In this document: one piece after another, positions 18,353 through 25,267 of the stretch | Layout of the letters: every line of letters starts with the position of its first letter | How positions within the stretch are numbered: position 1 is the stretch's first letter | NCBI RefSeq assembly: GCF_002797675.1 | Contig: NZ_PGEX01000001.1 | Location: 2,542,001-2,606,000, forward strand | DNA: 64,000 nt | Source of the DNA: Hallerella succinigenes | GTDB taxonomy: Bacteria > Fibrobacterota > Fibrobacteria > Fibrobacterales > Fibrobacteraceae | Reading direction: 5' to 3' | Translations under genes and position numbers: made by a program | Notes under the pieces: generated by a model | Database searches by the model: none | Told to the model about the DNA's origin: nothing | Seen by the model: the letters and a program-made list of their open reading frames with translations, nothing else

Positions 18353-20239
18353 TTAAATCTTTTCGCTGTACTCCACGAGTTTGGTGCGATAATCGAGTAG
18401 ATTTTTGAAGAAAGTGGGATCTCGGGTTACTTCGGCGTCGGAACGGAGCCTTGCACGGATTGTTTTGGAGGCAAACTGGTGCAGCTCCAGGCGAAGGCTC
18501 ATGGTTTCGGAGGTAATCGGTTTGGACTTCAGCGCGTCGCGGAAACGCTCCGCGGTTCGGATTTCCAGTTCCGCAAGCGATTCTAAAAATTCTTTTTGCG
18601 CCGCTTCACCATCCCAGGTTTCTTCGCCAAAGGATTCAAGGACTTGAGCGGGAATCGGGGAAAGCGAATCGTGCAAACGCATTAAATTAATTTGTCTGTG
18701 TTCCGTGTATTCGGCAAGAGCTGAGCTCAAAAGTTCGTCGAGAATTTCAGAAGCAAAAAGGCTTACGCCGGAGCTTGCAAAATCCAGGTCGAAGAAGACG
18801 CTTGCCGGTTCCCAGAGAGATGGCGATGCGATAATCAAATTCACAAAGCGCAGTTCCATCGGCGGTAATGCGCTCCAAGGAACCTGTTCATCTTCGGATA
18901 TGGGTTCGGGCATATCCATTTCGGGTTCGGAATGAAATTTGCGTTTTTCTTCCTTGGGACGGATGCCTACAAAGTTCGCTTCGGTGCCGTAGCGTTCGGC
19001 GAGCAGACGCAGATACTGGTGCTGCAGTTCGCGGTCGCGCATGTGGATCAGAATGGATTTCAGATGCGTGACGAACTTGGCGCGGTCTTCGATCGTTTCG
19101 GTCGGTGTGACGCGGGTCAGGTAATCGAACCAGTCTTCGGCCTTGGTGAGTTCTCGGTTAAAGTCTTCCGCGGCGGAAGCGCCGTGCTCGTTCACAAAGT
19201 TATCCGGGTCGATCTTTTCTCCGTTCGGGCGGGAAAGGGCGACGATTTTTGGAACGATGCCTTCGGGAAGGACAATTTCGATGGTGCGCAGGGCTGCTTT
19301 GCGGCCCGCTTCGTCACCGTCAAAAACAAGGTAGGCACTCTTGGTGTAACGCGAAAGGATTTCTGCGTGCTTTTCCGTGAGAGCTGTTCCCGAAACGGCG
19401 ACGACGTTTTTAACGCCCGCCTGGTAGAGGCTAATCATGTCGAAGTAGCCTTCGACGAGGACGACAGAACCTGCCTTGGGAATTTCGTTTTTTGCCTTGG
19501 AAAGTCCGTAAAGGATTTCGCCTTTTTTGTACAGGGCGGTTTCCGGGCTGTTCAAATACTTGGGCTTCTTTTGCTTTTCGAGAACGCGACCGCCGAAGGC
19601 GACGACTTTTCCGGAGAGGTTTTCGATGGCGAACATGAGGCGGTCGCGGAACTTGTCGGCGATGCCTCCGTTTTCACGTTCGACGGCGAGGCCTGCTTCG
19701 ACGAGCTGACGTGGCGAAAAACCGTTTTTCGCGGCGTAGCTTAAAAAGCCTTCGCGCCCTTCGGGCGCATAGCCGACCTTAAAGAAATGCCGCGTTTCTT
19801 CGGAAAGATGTCTCGTGCGGATGTAATTCAGAGCCTTTTCGCTTTTCGGGAGCTGTTCGACGAACCAGTCTGCGGCGAGCTCGTTCAGTTCGCGGACGAG
19901 AGTGCGTTCTTCTGCGATTTCTGGGGCTACGGGAGCTCCGAGTTCCGGCAATTGAAAGCCTGTGGCGCTTGCGACCCATTCCACGGCAGCCTTGAAGTCC
20001 ATCTTTTCGTGCTCCATGACGAACTTGAAGACGTCGCCTCCCGCTCCGCAGGCAAAGCACTTGTAGATGCCCATCTGCGGGTTTACGTTCATAGAGGGGG
20101 AGTGGTCGTTGTGGAACGGGCATCTGCAGACGAAGCGCCCTGCTCCAGAACGTTTGAGCGGTACGAACTGCTGGATGATATCCGCGATATTCGTTTGCTG
20201 TTTGAGTTCTTGAATGACTTCGTCTGAGTAAAATGCCAT
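18353..20239 (-). CDS. dnaG: DNA primase DnaG
   Basis: A 628-residue replicative primase making RNA primers for DnaB-driven forks. It has an N-terminal CHC2-type zinc domain (CRCPFHNDHSPS, then KCFACGAGGD), RNA-polymerase core blocks (FRDRLMFAIEN, FGGRVL), Toprim motifs VLVEGYFDMIS and YLVFDGDEAGR, and a C-terminal helicase-binding region. The length is typical. In many bacteria dnaG sits in a macromolecular synthesis operon with rpsU and rpoD; here it is followed by sufC instead. Confidence 0.95.
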   Translation of the reverse strand: MAFYSDEVIQELKQQTNIADIIQQFVPLKRSGAGRFVCRCPFHNDHSPSMNVNPQMGIYKCFACGAGGDVFKFVMEHEKMDFKAAVEWVASATGFQLPELGAPVAPEIAEERTLVRELNELAADWFVEQLPKSEKALNYIRTRHLSEETRHFFKVGYAPEGREGFLSYAAKNGFSPRQLVEAGLAVERENGGIADKFRDRLMFAIENLSGKVVAFGGRVLEKQKKPKYLNSPETALYKKGEILYGLSKAKNEIPKAGSVVLVEGYFDMISLYQAGVKNVVAVSGTALTEKHAEILSRYTKSAYLVFDGDEAGRKAALRTIEIVLPEGIVPKIVALSRPNGEKIDPDNFVNEHGASAAEDFNRELTKAEDWFDYLTRVTPTETIEDRAKFVTHLKSILIHMRDRELQHQYLRLLAERYGTEANFVGIRPKEEKRKFHSEPEMDMPEPISEDEQVPWSALPPMELRFVNLIIASPSLWEPASVFFDLDFASSGVSLFASEILDELLSSALAEYTEHRQINLMRLHDSLSPIPAQVLESFGEETWDGEAAQKEFLESLAELEIRTAERFRDALKSKPITSETMSLRLELHQFASKTIRARLRSDAEVTRDPTFFKNLLDYRTKLVEYSEKI

Positions 20240-20297
20240 TGTGCACGCAAAAATAGAATTTTGCAGAAAAATTTTATTATTTTTGGGAAACCATGGA

Positions 20298-20371
20298 GGG
20301 ACTTTAGCTCAATTGGTTAGAGCCGCGGACTCATAACCCGCTGGTTCCGGGTTCAAGTCCCGGAGGTCCCA
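20298..20371 (+). tRNA. tRNA with CAT anticodon (Met or Ile2), prophage integration site
   Basis: A 74-nt cloverleaf: acceptor GGGACTT/AGGTCCC, D arm GCTC-AATTGGTTA-GAGC, anticodon loop CTCATAA (CAT), T arm CCGGG-TTCAAGT-CCCGG, discriminator A, no encoded CCA. The top pair next to the anticodon loop is A/C. Elongator Met and lysidine-modified Ile2 tRNAs share this loop, so the identity is left open. The prophage entered in its 3' half and restored it. Confidence 0.9.
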
Positions 20372-20410
20372 CGAAACAAGGCTCTCCTTCGCGGAGGGCC
20401 TTGTTTTATT
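20321..20410 (+). repeat. attL: 90-bp direct repeat over the tRNA 3' half and terminator
   Basis: Perfect match to 60913-61002. It begins in the variable part after the D arm (agccgcggac) and ends with the terminator TATT. The base just outside differs on each side (g/a before, t/g after), fixing the limits. Confidence 0.95.
20374..20410 (+). terminator. tRNA transcript terminator
   Basis: AAACAAGGCTCTCC-ttcgc-GGAGGGCCTTGTTT with one wobble pair, followed by TATT. It is part of the attachment repeat and therefore also present at 60966-61002. Confidence 0.85.
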
Positions 20411-20414
20411 TGGA

Positions 20415-20442
20415 TTGACGGCGATTCGGTTGTTTGTATATT
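20415..20442 (+). promoter_or_regulatory. Integrase-region promoter with leaderless start
   Basis: TTGACG (20415-20420), 16 nt, TATATT (20437-20442). An ATG follows only 6 nt later (20449), so the predicted transcript starts at or next to that ATG. It lies just inside attL and so stays with the phage on excision. Confidence 0.7.
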
Positions 20443-20448
20443 TATTGT

Positions 20449-20547
20449 ATGGAACTACATCAAACACCGAGCAATAACATCAAAAAGCGGTCAGTATGTG
20501 TGCCTTTTGTGTGCCTTTTGTGTGCCATTCGTGTGCCGACGGAATAA
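20449..20547 (+). CDS. Possible leader peptide ORF upstream of integrase
   Basis: A 32-codon frame (MELHQTPSNNIKKRSVCVPF, then a Cys/Val-rich end) begins 6 nt downstream of the -10 box and stops 10 nt before the integrase ATG, next to its ribosome site AAGGGG. It spans the integrase arm-type repeats, so its amino acids VCVPFVCLLC reflect the DNA sites. It could couple or attenuate integrase translation, or be an accident of the promoter position. Confidence 0.35.
   Translation: MELHQTPSNNIKKRSVCVPFVCLLCAIRVPTE
20482..20537 (+). promoter_or_regulatory. Integrase arm-type binding repeats, left side
   Basis: AAAAAGCGGT (20482-20491) then four GTGTGCC units at 20498, 20509, 20520 and 20531, exactly 11 bp apart. 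The same AAAAAGCGGT-N6-TGTGCC arrangement, in the same orientation and spacing, occurs near attR at 60841-60874. That is what arm-type integrase sites on P and P' arms look like. Confidence 0.7.
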
Positions 20548-20557
20548 GGGGTGACGG

Positions 20558-21592
20558 ATGAAATCCTACAGCATTTCGCAGCGCAAGAAGTCGAGAGGCA
20601 ACAGGACATGGTACGGCAGGGAGTTCGAGGACGGCCTGCTGGTCAGGGAGATTTCCCTCAAGACCAAGAACAGGCAGGAGGCGATGGACTGGCTCAACAT
20701 GATGAACGCGGCCAGGTTCATGCCGGAAGAGGTCCGGTCGAGGCTCGCCCCGAAGGATCACCCGCTCCGGGACGCTGTCGTCTCTTTTTTTCGATCGGTC
20801 GACGCCGCGCACGGAAATTCAGGCACTCCGATGGCGTACCGGTACCGGATCAGGGCCATGGAGGAATGGGCTGCGGGACGTGGCGTCGTGTCTATCCGTG
20901 ATTTCACGGTCGCGCTGGGCGTGGAATTCGCCGCCTTCGTGTCGGACAGGTACGCGCCGAAGACGGCGAGGGAGGTCTTGAGATGCTGCGACCAGCTTTT
21001 TACCTTCGCGGACAGGACTTTCGGTCTTGGAGGGTACAACCCTCTCTCTGGCGTAACCCTGCCCAAGGTCCCGAAGAGGGACAAGCCTTTCTGGACTCCG
21101 GAACAGGTCGACCGAATCCTCGACGCGACGGCGGATCCTGGCTATAGGCTTTTCTTCGCGCTGATGGCGTTCGCCGGGTTGCGTCACGCCGAGGCGTGCA
21201 GGTTCGGCCCGTCGTCATTGCGTGACGGAAGGATGGAGGTGATCGGGAAGGGCGACAAGCAGCGTTTCGTGCCCGTTTCCGCGCGTCTGGAAGCCGAATT
21301 CGAACGGTTCGGGGAACTTTGCGACGGGATGTTCCGGACGGCGAAATACAACCATCCGGACCGTAGCAACGGGGCTCTCCGCGTTTCGGTGGAAGCGGCT
21401 GGTGTCGTGGATTCGTCGACGGCCGTATGCCATCGGTTCCGTCACTCGTTCGTGAGCAATCTGCTTCGTGGAGGCGCCCCTGTGAAGGCGGTGCAGCAAC
21501 TTGCCGGGCACGCGAGCGCGAAGATGACTCTCGACACCTATTCGCACGTGCTGGAGCAGGACCTCGGCGGTGTAGTCGACCTGCTGAAATAG
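20558..21592 (+). CDS. int: Tyrosine-family site-specific integrase
   Basis: A 344-residue recombinase catalysing integration into and excision from the tRNA site. Order: N-terminal arm-binding domain (1-65), SAM-like core-binding domain (~70-155), catalytic domain (175-344). Catalytic residues visible: R209 (FAGLRHAEA), K233 region, H292-x-x-R295 (CHRFRHSF), H318 (LAGHAS) and nucleophile Y328 (DTYSHV). It lies 150 nt from attL with a ribosome site AAGGGGTG. A terminator follows at 21614, isolating it from the convergent early operon. Confidence 0.95.
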   Translation: MKSYSISQRKKSRGNRTWYGREFEDGLLVREISLKTKNRQEAMDWLNMMNAARFMPEEVRSRLAPKDHPLRDAVVSFFRSVDAAHGNSGTPMAYRYRIRAMEEWAAGRGVVSIRDFTVALGVEFAAFVSDRYAPKTAREVLRCCDQLFTFADRTFGLGGYNPLSGVTLPKVPKRDKPFWTPEQVDRILDATADPGYRLFFALMAFAGLRHAEACRFGPSSLRDGRMEVIGKGDKQRFVPVSARLEAEFERFGELCDGMFRTAKYNHPDRSNGALRVSVEAAGVVDSSTAVCHRFRHSFVSNLLRGGAPVKAVQQLAGHASAKMTLDTYSHVLEQDLGGVVDLLK

Positions 21593-21613
21593 TAATGTGG
21601 ATGGATGACGGAC

Positions 21614-21650
21614 AAAAAAGACGACCCGCATCATTGCGAGCCGTCTTTTG
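21614..21650. terminator. Terminator between integrase and early operon
   Basis: AAAAGACGACCCGCA-tca-TTGCGAGCCGTCTTTT with two mismatched pairs and A/T tracts on both sides; probably bidirectional. It separates convergent transcripts. Confidence 0.7.
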
Positions 21651-21670
21651 TGTTTGGAGAACGAAAGATT

Positions 21671-21696
21671 ATGAGGATGGCAGGTTTCGAACCTGC
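21671..21696 (-). other. tRNA T-arm-like hairpin remnant
   Basis: Minus strand GCAGG-TTCGAAA-CCTGC followed by CATCCTC looks exactly like a T arm and 3' acceptor strand, but there is no matching 5' acceptor, D arm or anticodon arm upstream, where the end of a protein gene lies. Either a leftover of a former tRNA or a stable hairpin closing the early transcript. Confidence 0.35.
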
Positions 21697-21700
21697 ATTC

Positions 21701-22027
21701 TTATTCCTCCGGCGGTGTCGGATTTTCGCACCACTGGATGACTCGGCAATGGTTTGTGAGCTGTGGCCAGTCGCACGCGTCCTCGTCGAACTCGAGCGAA
21801 TCGCAGTAGCTCTTGGTCACTCCATCGGCCCACGTGGTCTCGTACTGGGCGAAGTAGCATCCGCTTTCGGGCGGAAGGTCGACGAAACCGTCATCGTCCG
21901 GCTCGTCGCATCTGTGCCACTTCGGCAGTTTCGCGCGTAGCGATTCGAGCTCCTGCTTGAGTCGAGCGAATTCGGAGCAGGTCGGAATCCTGGACAAGTC
22001 TGCTATATTTCTTGTTTCATGCTTCAT
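21701..22027 (-). CDS. Phage early protein of unknown function
   Basis: A 108-residue acidic protein. ATG 22027 is preferred (GGAG 7 nt upstream) over a TTG 12 nt earlier. It has a short N-terminal coiled coil (FARLKQELESLRAKL) and an aromatic/Asp-rich C-terminal half (CYFAQYETTWADG, DWPQLTNHCRVIQW) of the kind seen in small phage proteins that end in a beta sheet. No family recognised. It is the last gene of the early operon. Confidence 0.6.
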   Translation of the reverse strand: MKHETRNIADLSRIPTCSEFARLKQELESLRAKLPKWHRCDEPDDDGFVDLPPESGCYFAQYETTWADGVTKSYCDSLEFDEDACDWPQLTNHCRVIQWCENPTPPEE

Positions 22028-22187
22028 TTTTTTCTCCAATTAAAAAAGCGACAGTTGTTCGGCCATTGCCGTTACTTTCGTCGACGTCCTTCTTGCCGTA
22101 GCACTGGATAGGTTGATCGCCAGAGATTCCCATTACTTCCGGGTAGGCATTGAACCAACGTTCCTTCAAGTCTTCAATCGTTATAAT
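22017..22187 (-). CDS. Small early ORF with no canonical start codon
   Basis: A 56-codon frame beginning I-I-T-I-E-D-L-K-E-R-W and containing QPIQCYGKKDVDE. It follows the ASCH gene by 3 nt, has GGGAGG 7-8 nt before an ATT codon (22187), and overlaps the next start by 11 nt, just as its neighbours overlap one another. No ATG, GTG or TTG is available at the right place; an ATG-to-ATT change or ATT initiation would explain this. Coding nature rests on context and composition. Confidence 0.4.
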   Translation of the reverse strand: MITIEDLKERWFNAYPEVMGISGDQPIQCYGKKDVDESNGNGRTTVAFLIGEKNEA

Positions 22188-22190
22188 TAA

Positions 22191-22493
22191 TCAATCCTCC
22201 CAAGTGATTACAAAGTATTGCTTGCCGGGTTCAGCGCCCCATTCGGGGCGACCCGTGCCGATTCGGATGCGGGGGTTCTTGAACACGAGCCTGCGTTCTT
22301 TGTCGCCTGCATTCGGGTAGCCGAGAGTAAAGACGAGACGGTCGAAGTTCTTGAACTCGGCATCATTGGCATCCATCGAGCGATATAGTCTGCGTTGCCA
22401 ATATTCGGAGTTCTCCCTGTACTCTTCTTTCTTTTCGCCCGACTTGATCTTGTCGAACCACTGCTTCTTCAGCGAGAGCGTGAGCGTCTTCAT
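22191..22493 (-). CDS. ASCH-domain protein
   Basis: A 100-residue protein starting MKTLTLSLKKQWFDKIKSGEKKEEYR, the typical ASCH/EVE-like opening in which K, E and Y line an RNA- or base-binding cleft, and ending in the strand QYFVITWED. Phage ASCH proteins are proposed to bind RNA or modified nucleotides; some members are nucleases or amidohydrolases. It overlaps the upstream zinc-ribbon gene by 4 nt. Confidence 0.75.
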   Translation of the reverse strand: MKTLTLSLKKQWFDKIKSGEKKEEYRENSEYWQRRLYRSMDANDAEFKNFDRLVFTLGYPNAGDKERRLVFKNPRIRIGTGRPEWGAEPGKQYFVITWED

Positions 22494-22714
22494 TTATCCT
22501 CCGTCAGTTTGCGACCGCACATAGGGCAGAATTTGATTTTGACAAAATGCATGCACTCGAAGTTTTTCCAATACTCAACTTCAAAGCCTTCTTTAGTCTT
22601 CACAATGCAGCAAACGTCTCCTAGATCAACGAGGTCGCCACACAGCGGCTTCCCTTCGTCAATTTCCATGTTGCAGAATTTGCATGGGTCATTGGTGAGT
22701 TTCAGTTCATCCAT
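22490..22714 (-). CDS. Small zinc-ribbon protein
   Basis: A 74-residue protein from ATG 22714 (TGATG coupling with the previous stop). It has two CxxC-type knuckles, CKFCNMEI near the N-terminus and CPMCGRKL at the C-terminus, plus additional Cys between them. The CPMCGRKL ending recurs in 25052-25267, suggesting a family of related small phage proteins. Function unknown. Confidence 0.65.
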   Translation of the reverse strand: MDELKLTNDPCKFCNMEIDEGKPLCGDLVDLGDVCCIVKTKEGFEVEYWKNFECMHFVKIKFCPMCGRKLTEDK

Positions 22715-22980
22715 CACTTAGCATCCTTTTTACTGAATCTGTAGATGTCTTCCTGTTTCGGCACTTCGATTTTCGGCTTTTCTGCCCAGGCATACGGGGT
22801 TCCGCCTTGGCCGTGAGTCCACAACCTGCGCCCGAATGACCGTACGTTGACCTCGTAGCGTACAAGCGTTTGACCGTCCTTGAATCCGCAATTGGCTTCC
22901 GCAACGAGGTAGCGGTCAAATCGTGGCGGACGCTCGTTCATCGGGTGCCACACGATTTCGATTGTCTGCTTTATCGGCAT
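22714..22980 (-). CDS. DUF551-like small protein
   Basis: An 88-residue protein of the pattern WHPMNERPPRFDRYLVAEAN, then ALA/WAEKPKIEVP, resembling the DUF551 group of short phage and prophage proteins (Trp-x-Pro followed by a two-strand sheet). The function of that family is unknown. It overlaps the upstream gene by 10 nt. Confidence 0.55.
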   Translation of the reverse strand: MPIKQTIEIVWHPMNERPPRFDRYLVAEANCGFKDGQTLVRYEVNVRSFGRRLWTHGQGGTPYAWAEKPKIEVPKQEDIYRFSKKDAK

Positions 22981-23408
22981 TTTGCCTCCTTGAATTGTTC
23001 TGCAAGTTCAAGCCAACGCTTACGCCATTTCTTGTAAAAATCACCTCTCTTGCAAAAGTATTCTGCATCGTGTCCAAATTCAAGATTCCAATAGTCATCA
23101 GTAACCTCGTATGTTCTCATCAATCTCAGCGACTCTTTGCACTGCTCTGCCATTGCGATGCACCGCTTGTACTTTTGGTGGCGAACGATTTTCAGTAGTC
23201 TTTCAATTTGATTGTTCGCAATTTCAAAATCTTTGTCGCCGTCGTAAATGCGCAAATTAAGTTCCGCAATAACATTGGCTTGTTCTTCAAGTTTGGCGAG
23301 CACATCCTTGCACATTTCACGGACATTGCAATGGAATGTGAAATACTGCTCGTTTTCCATTTTCTTGATTTCGGCACGAAGGCCACGTTTGATTTCATCC
23401 AAGTCCAT
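22971..23408 (-). CDS. Coiled-coil phage early protein
   Basis: A 145-residue mainly helical protein. ATG 23408 has AAAGGAG 7 nt upstream and is preferred to ATG 23414. Residues 1-60 predict a coiled coil (RGLRAEIKKMENEQ, KLEEQANVIAELNL). The C-terminal part is Trp/Lys rich (KKWRKRWLELAEQFKEAK). No domain recognised. Confidence 0.55.
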   Translation of the reverse strand: MDLDEIKRGLRAEIKKMENEQYFTFHCNVREMCKDVLAKLEEQANVIAELNLRIYDGDKDFEIANNQIERLLKIVRHQKYKRCIAMAEQCKESLRLMRTYEVTDDYWNLEFGHDAEYFCKRGDFYKKWRKRWLELAEQFKEAKCR

Positions 23409-23455
23409 TTTCATACTCCTTTACGATTTCAGTTGATGTCTTCATTTAAGTAATG

Positions 23456-23674
23456 TCATTTGTCCAGACGCCAGCGTTCGCAGTTCCTGCTTTCGGACAT
23501 CGAGCAGTCTGTGAAGTTGCTGCATCTCCAGCAGTGGTCCGGTGCGGTCGCCTTGCGGCGATTGCGCTCGTAGATGGCGTGGCGCTGCTCCTTTGTCTTG
23601 AGCTTCTCGGCGGTGAGCTCGCCAGGACGGACGAAGTCACGGCGGTAAACGATTGTAGACGGCTCGTTGCTCAT
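23456..23674 (-). CDS. Small Cys-containing early protein
   Basis: A 72-residue basic protein with the cluster CWRCSNFTDCSMSESRNCERW near the C-terminus, four Cys that could bind one metal. Its ATG overlaps the preceding stop by 4 nt. Function unknown. Confidence 0.55.
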   Translation of the reverse strand: MSNEPSTIVYRRDFVRPGELTAEKLKTKEQRHAIYERNRRKATAPDHCWRCSNFTDCSMSESRNCERWRLDK

Positions 23675-23877
23675 CCTTTTTCCTCTTCATTGAGTTCCTC
23701 GCCTTCCGACATGGCGATGAAGATGTGGATGTCTTCGGCGCGGTTGCTTACGCAGTCGGAGCAGACTTCGTAAACGTGGCCGTTTTCCATGACGAGTCCA
23801 AGTCCGTTCGGGATTCCTGTTTCCGGGTCGTTGCCGGGCTCGAATTCGTTTCCGCAGAGGCAGCACTTTATTTTCAT
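23671..23877 (-). CDS. Small zinc-knuckle early protein
   Basis: A 68-residue acidic protein with CCLCGNEFEP at the N-terminus and CSDCVSN in the middle, a treble-clef-like four-Cys arrangement. It overlaps both neighbours by 4 nt. Function unknown. Confidence 0.6.
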   Translation of the reverse strand: MKIKCCLCGNEFEPGNDPETGIPNGLGLVMENGHVYEVCSDCVSNRAEDIHIFIAMSEGEELNEEEKG

Positions 23878-24299
23878 AGCTTCTCCAGGTGCTTGCGGAC
23901 GTAGTCCGCGAAAACCTTGTAGTAGTGGTGGTTGTCATGTTCCTTGGCGAGTCCCGTGCACCGGTCGAGTTCGGCGATTACCCCTGCGACGAAGTGCCTG
24001 TACAGATTCACCTCGGCGTTGAGGTATCCAGGAACCTTCGAAATCCGGAAGAGGTTCTGGTACTGACGGCACAGAATTTCTTCCCAGTCGGTCTTGAACG
24101 CCTTCGTGCGGATGCGGTCGTCGACGCTCGCGATGAACTCGGCCGGTTCCTGCGACGAGAGCCTGTCGATTCTCGCGCGGCGGTTCTCCTCGTCGATTTC
24201 CTTCTGCGTCTTCTTCGGCTCTTCGGGCATCTTCCCGGCGATCTCGTCGAAGATGCGGTCGAGCCTTTCGCGTTCCGCTTGAGTGTCAATCTTCGGCAT
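23874..24299 (-). CDS. Phage early protein of unknown function
   Basis: A 141-residue charged protein, strongly helical in the first half (ERERLDRIFDEIAGKM, RRARIDRLSSQEPAEF), with a His-rich segment HDNHHYYKVF near the C-terminus. No family recognised. It overlaps the upstream gene by 14 nt. Confidence 0.55.
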   Translation of the reverse strand: MPKIDTQAERERLDRIFDEIAGKMPEEPKKTQKEIDEENRRARIDRLSSQEPAEFIASVDDRIRTKAFKTDWEEILCRQYQNLFRISKVPGYLNAEVNLYRHFVAGVIAELDRCTGLAKEHDNHHYYKVFADYVRKHLEKL

Positions 24300-24822
24300 T
24301 CTTCATGCCCCCTTTAGACTTTCGCTTGGCGAGGATTTTATCCCTGTTCTTCAGGTACCATTCGCGCTGGTACGCCTTCATGTCTTCCTTGTGCTCCTCG
24401 CGGTAGGCCTTCATCTTCTCCGCAATCTTTTCCTTGTGCGTCTCTCGGTACTTGCGCCAGTACGCATTTATCTTTTCGGTGTTGGCCTCTCGCCACTTGC
24501 CTTGCTTTTCGAGGCAGGATTCGCGGTTCTTTTCGTACCATTCCTTGAACCTTGAACGAATCTGTTCCTTGTGGGACTCCCTGTAGGCCTTCATCCTTTC
24601 GGAGATTTCCTCCTTGTGGGCCTCGCGGTACTTGCGCTGGTTTTCTCTGTTGATTTCCGGATGCGACTTGCGGAACCGTGCGTACCGCTTTCTGTTCCTG
24701 GACAGCTCGGATTCGCGGATAAACTTTTTCGAATCCTTGAACCTCTTTACGTCCACGCCGCCGTGGGACTGCATTCGCTCCCGGAGAAGGCGGTCGAAGT
24801 CGTTGTGGAACAGGGCGGACAT
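24286..24822 (-). CDS. Tandem-repeat Tyr/Lys/Glu-rich phage protein
   Basis: A 178-residue protein from ATG 24822 (TGATG junction). Residues ~50-170 consist of about six degenerate repeats of 15-18 residues of the form KYREAHKEEISERMKA. Such Tyr-(R/K)-E-x-x-K-E repeats occur in phage proteins, alone or ahead of HNH domains, and probably form long helices binding nucleic acid. No catalytic motif remains here. Confidence 0.6.
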   Translation of the reverse strand: MSALFHNDFDRLLRERMQSHGGVDVKRFKDSKKFIRESELSRNRKRYARFRKSHPEINRENQRKYREAHKEEISERMKAYRESHKEQIRSRFKEWYEKNRESCLEKQGKWREANTEKINAYWRKYRETHKEKIAEKMKAYREEHKEDMKAYQREWYLKNRDKILAKRKSKGGMKNAED

Positions 24823-25049
24823 CAGCGGCCCTCCTTCTTGAATAAGAGCTTCCCTTCGGGCGTCTGCCAGAGTTCGAGGACATCGCCTTCCGCGAGCTCG
24901 AATGCGTGCTCGTGGCAGAGCTTCAGCCATTCGGCGGTCTTCTTCGCGGTGATTTTCATTTTCTTGAGCTGGTTACCTGGCGCGTCCACAGCCTCGATGA
25001 GGTGCCGGAGCGCCGCACGGTAGCCGAGCAGGTATTCGCAAGTGGCCAT
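24822..25049 (-). CDS. Small phage early protein
   Basis: A 75-residue protein starting MATCEYLLGYRAALRHLIEA at ATG 25049; in-frame start codons further upstream lie inside the preceding gene. The C-terminal VLELWQTPEGKLLFKKEG is hairpin-like. Function unknown. Confidence 0.5.
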   Translation of the reverse strand: MATCEYLLGYRAALRHLIEAVDAPGNQLKKMKITAKKTAEWLKLCHEHAFELAEGDVLELWQTPEGKLLFKKEGR

Positions 25050-25051
25050 CG

Positions 25052-25267
25052 TCAGTCCTTCCCGAATTTGCGCCCGCACATCGGGCAGTTGTGGATTTCG
25101 GTATAGGCGGTCTCTCCGTTCTCCGCGTCGCAGAGGCTTAGAAACACCTTTCCGTCCTGCCGGTAGACGTACACTCCGTACTCGCAGATGTTTCCGTTTC
25201 CGATTTCCATCTCGTGCGTGAGCAACGCCTTTTCGTCAGTCCCGATATCCTTGCAGAAGTCGCACAT
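25052..25267 (-). CDS. Small zinc-ribbon protein
   Basis: A 71-residue protein starting at ATG 25267, which overlaps the ParB-like gene stop (TGATG). CDFCKDIGTDE opens the protein and CPMCGRKFGKD closes it, the same layout as the protein at 22490-22714, with a beta-rich centre. Possibly a duplicated phage accessory family. Confidence 0.65.
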   Translation of the reverse strand: MCDFCKDIGTDEKALLTHEMEIGNGNICEYGVYVYRQDGKVFLSLCDAENGETAYTEIHNCPMCGRKFGKD

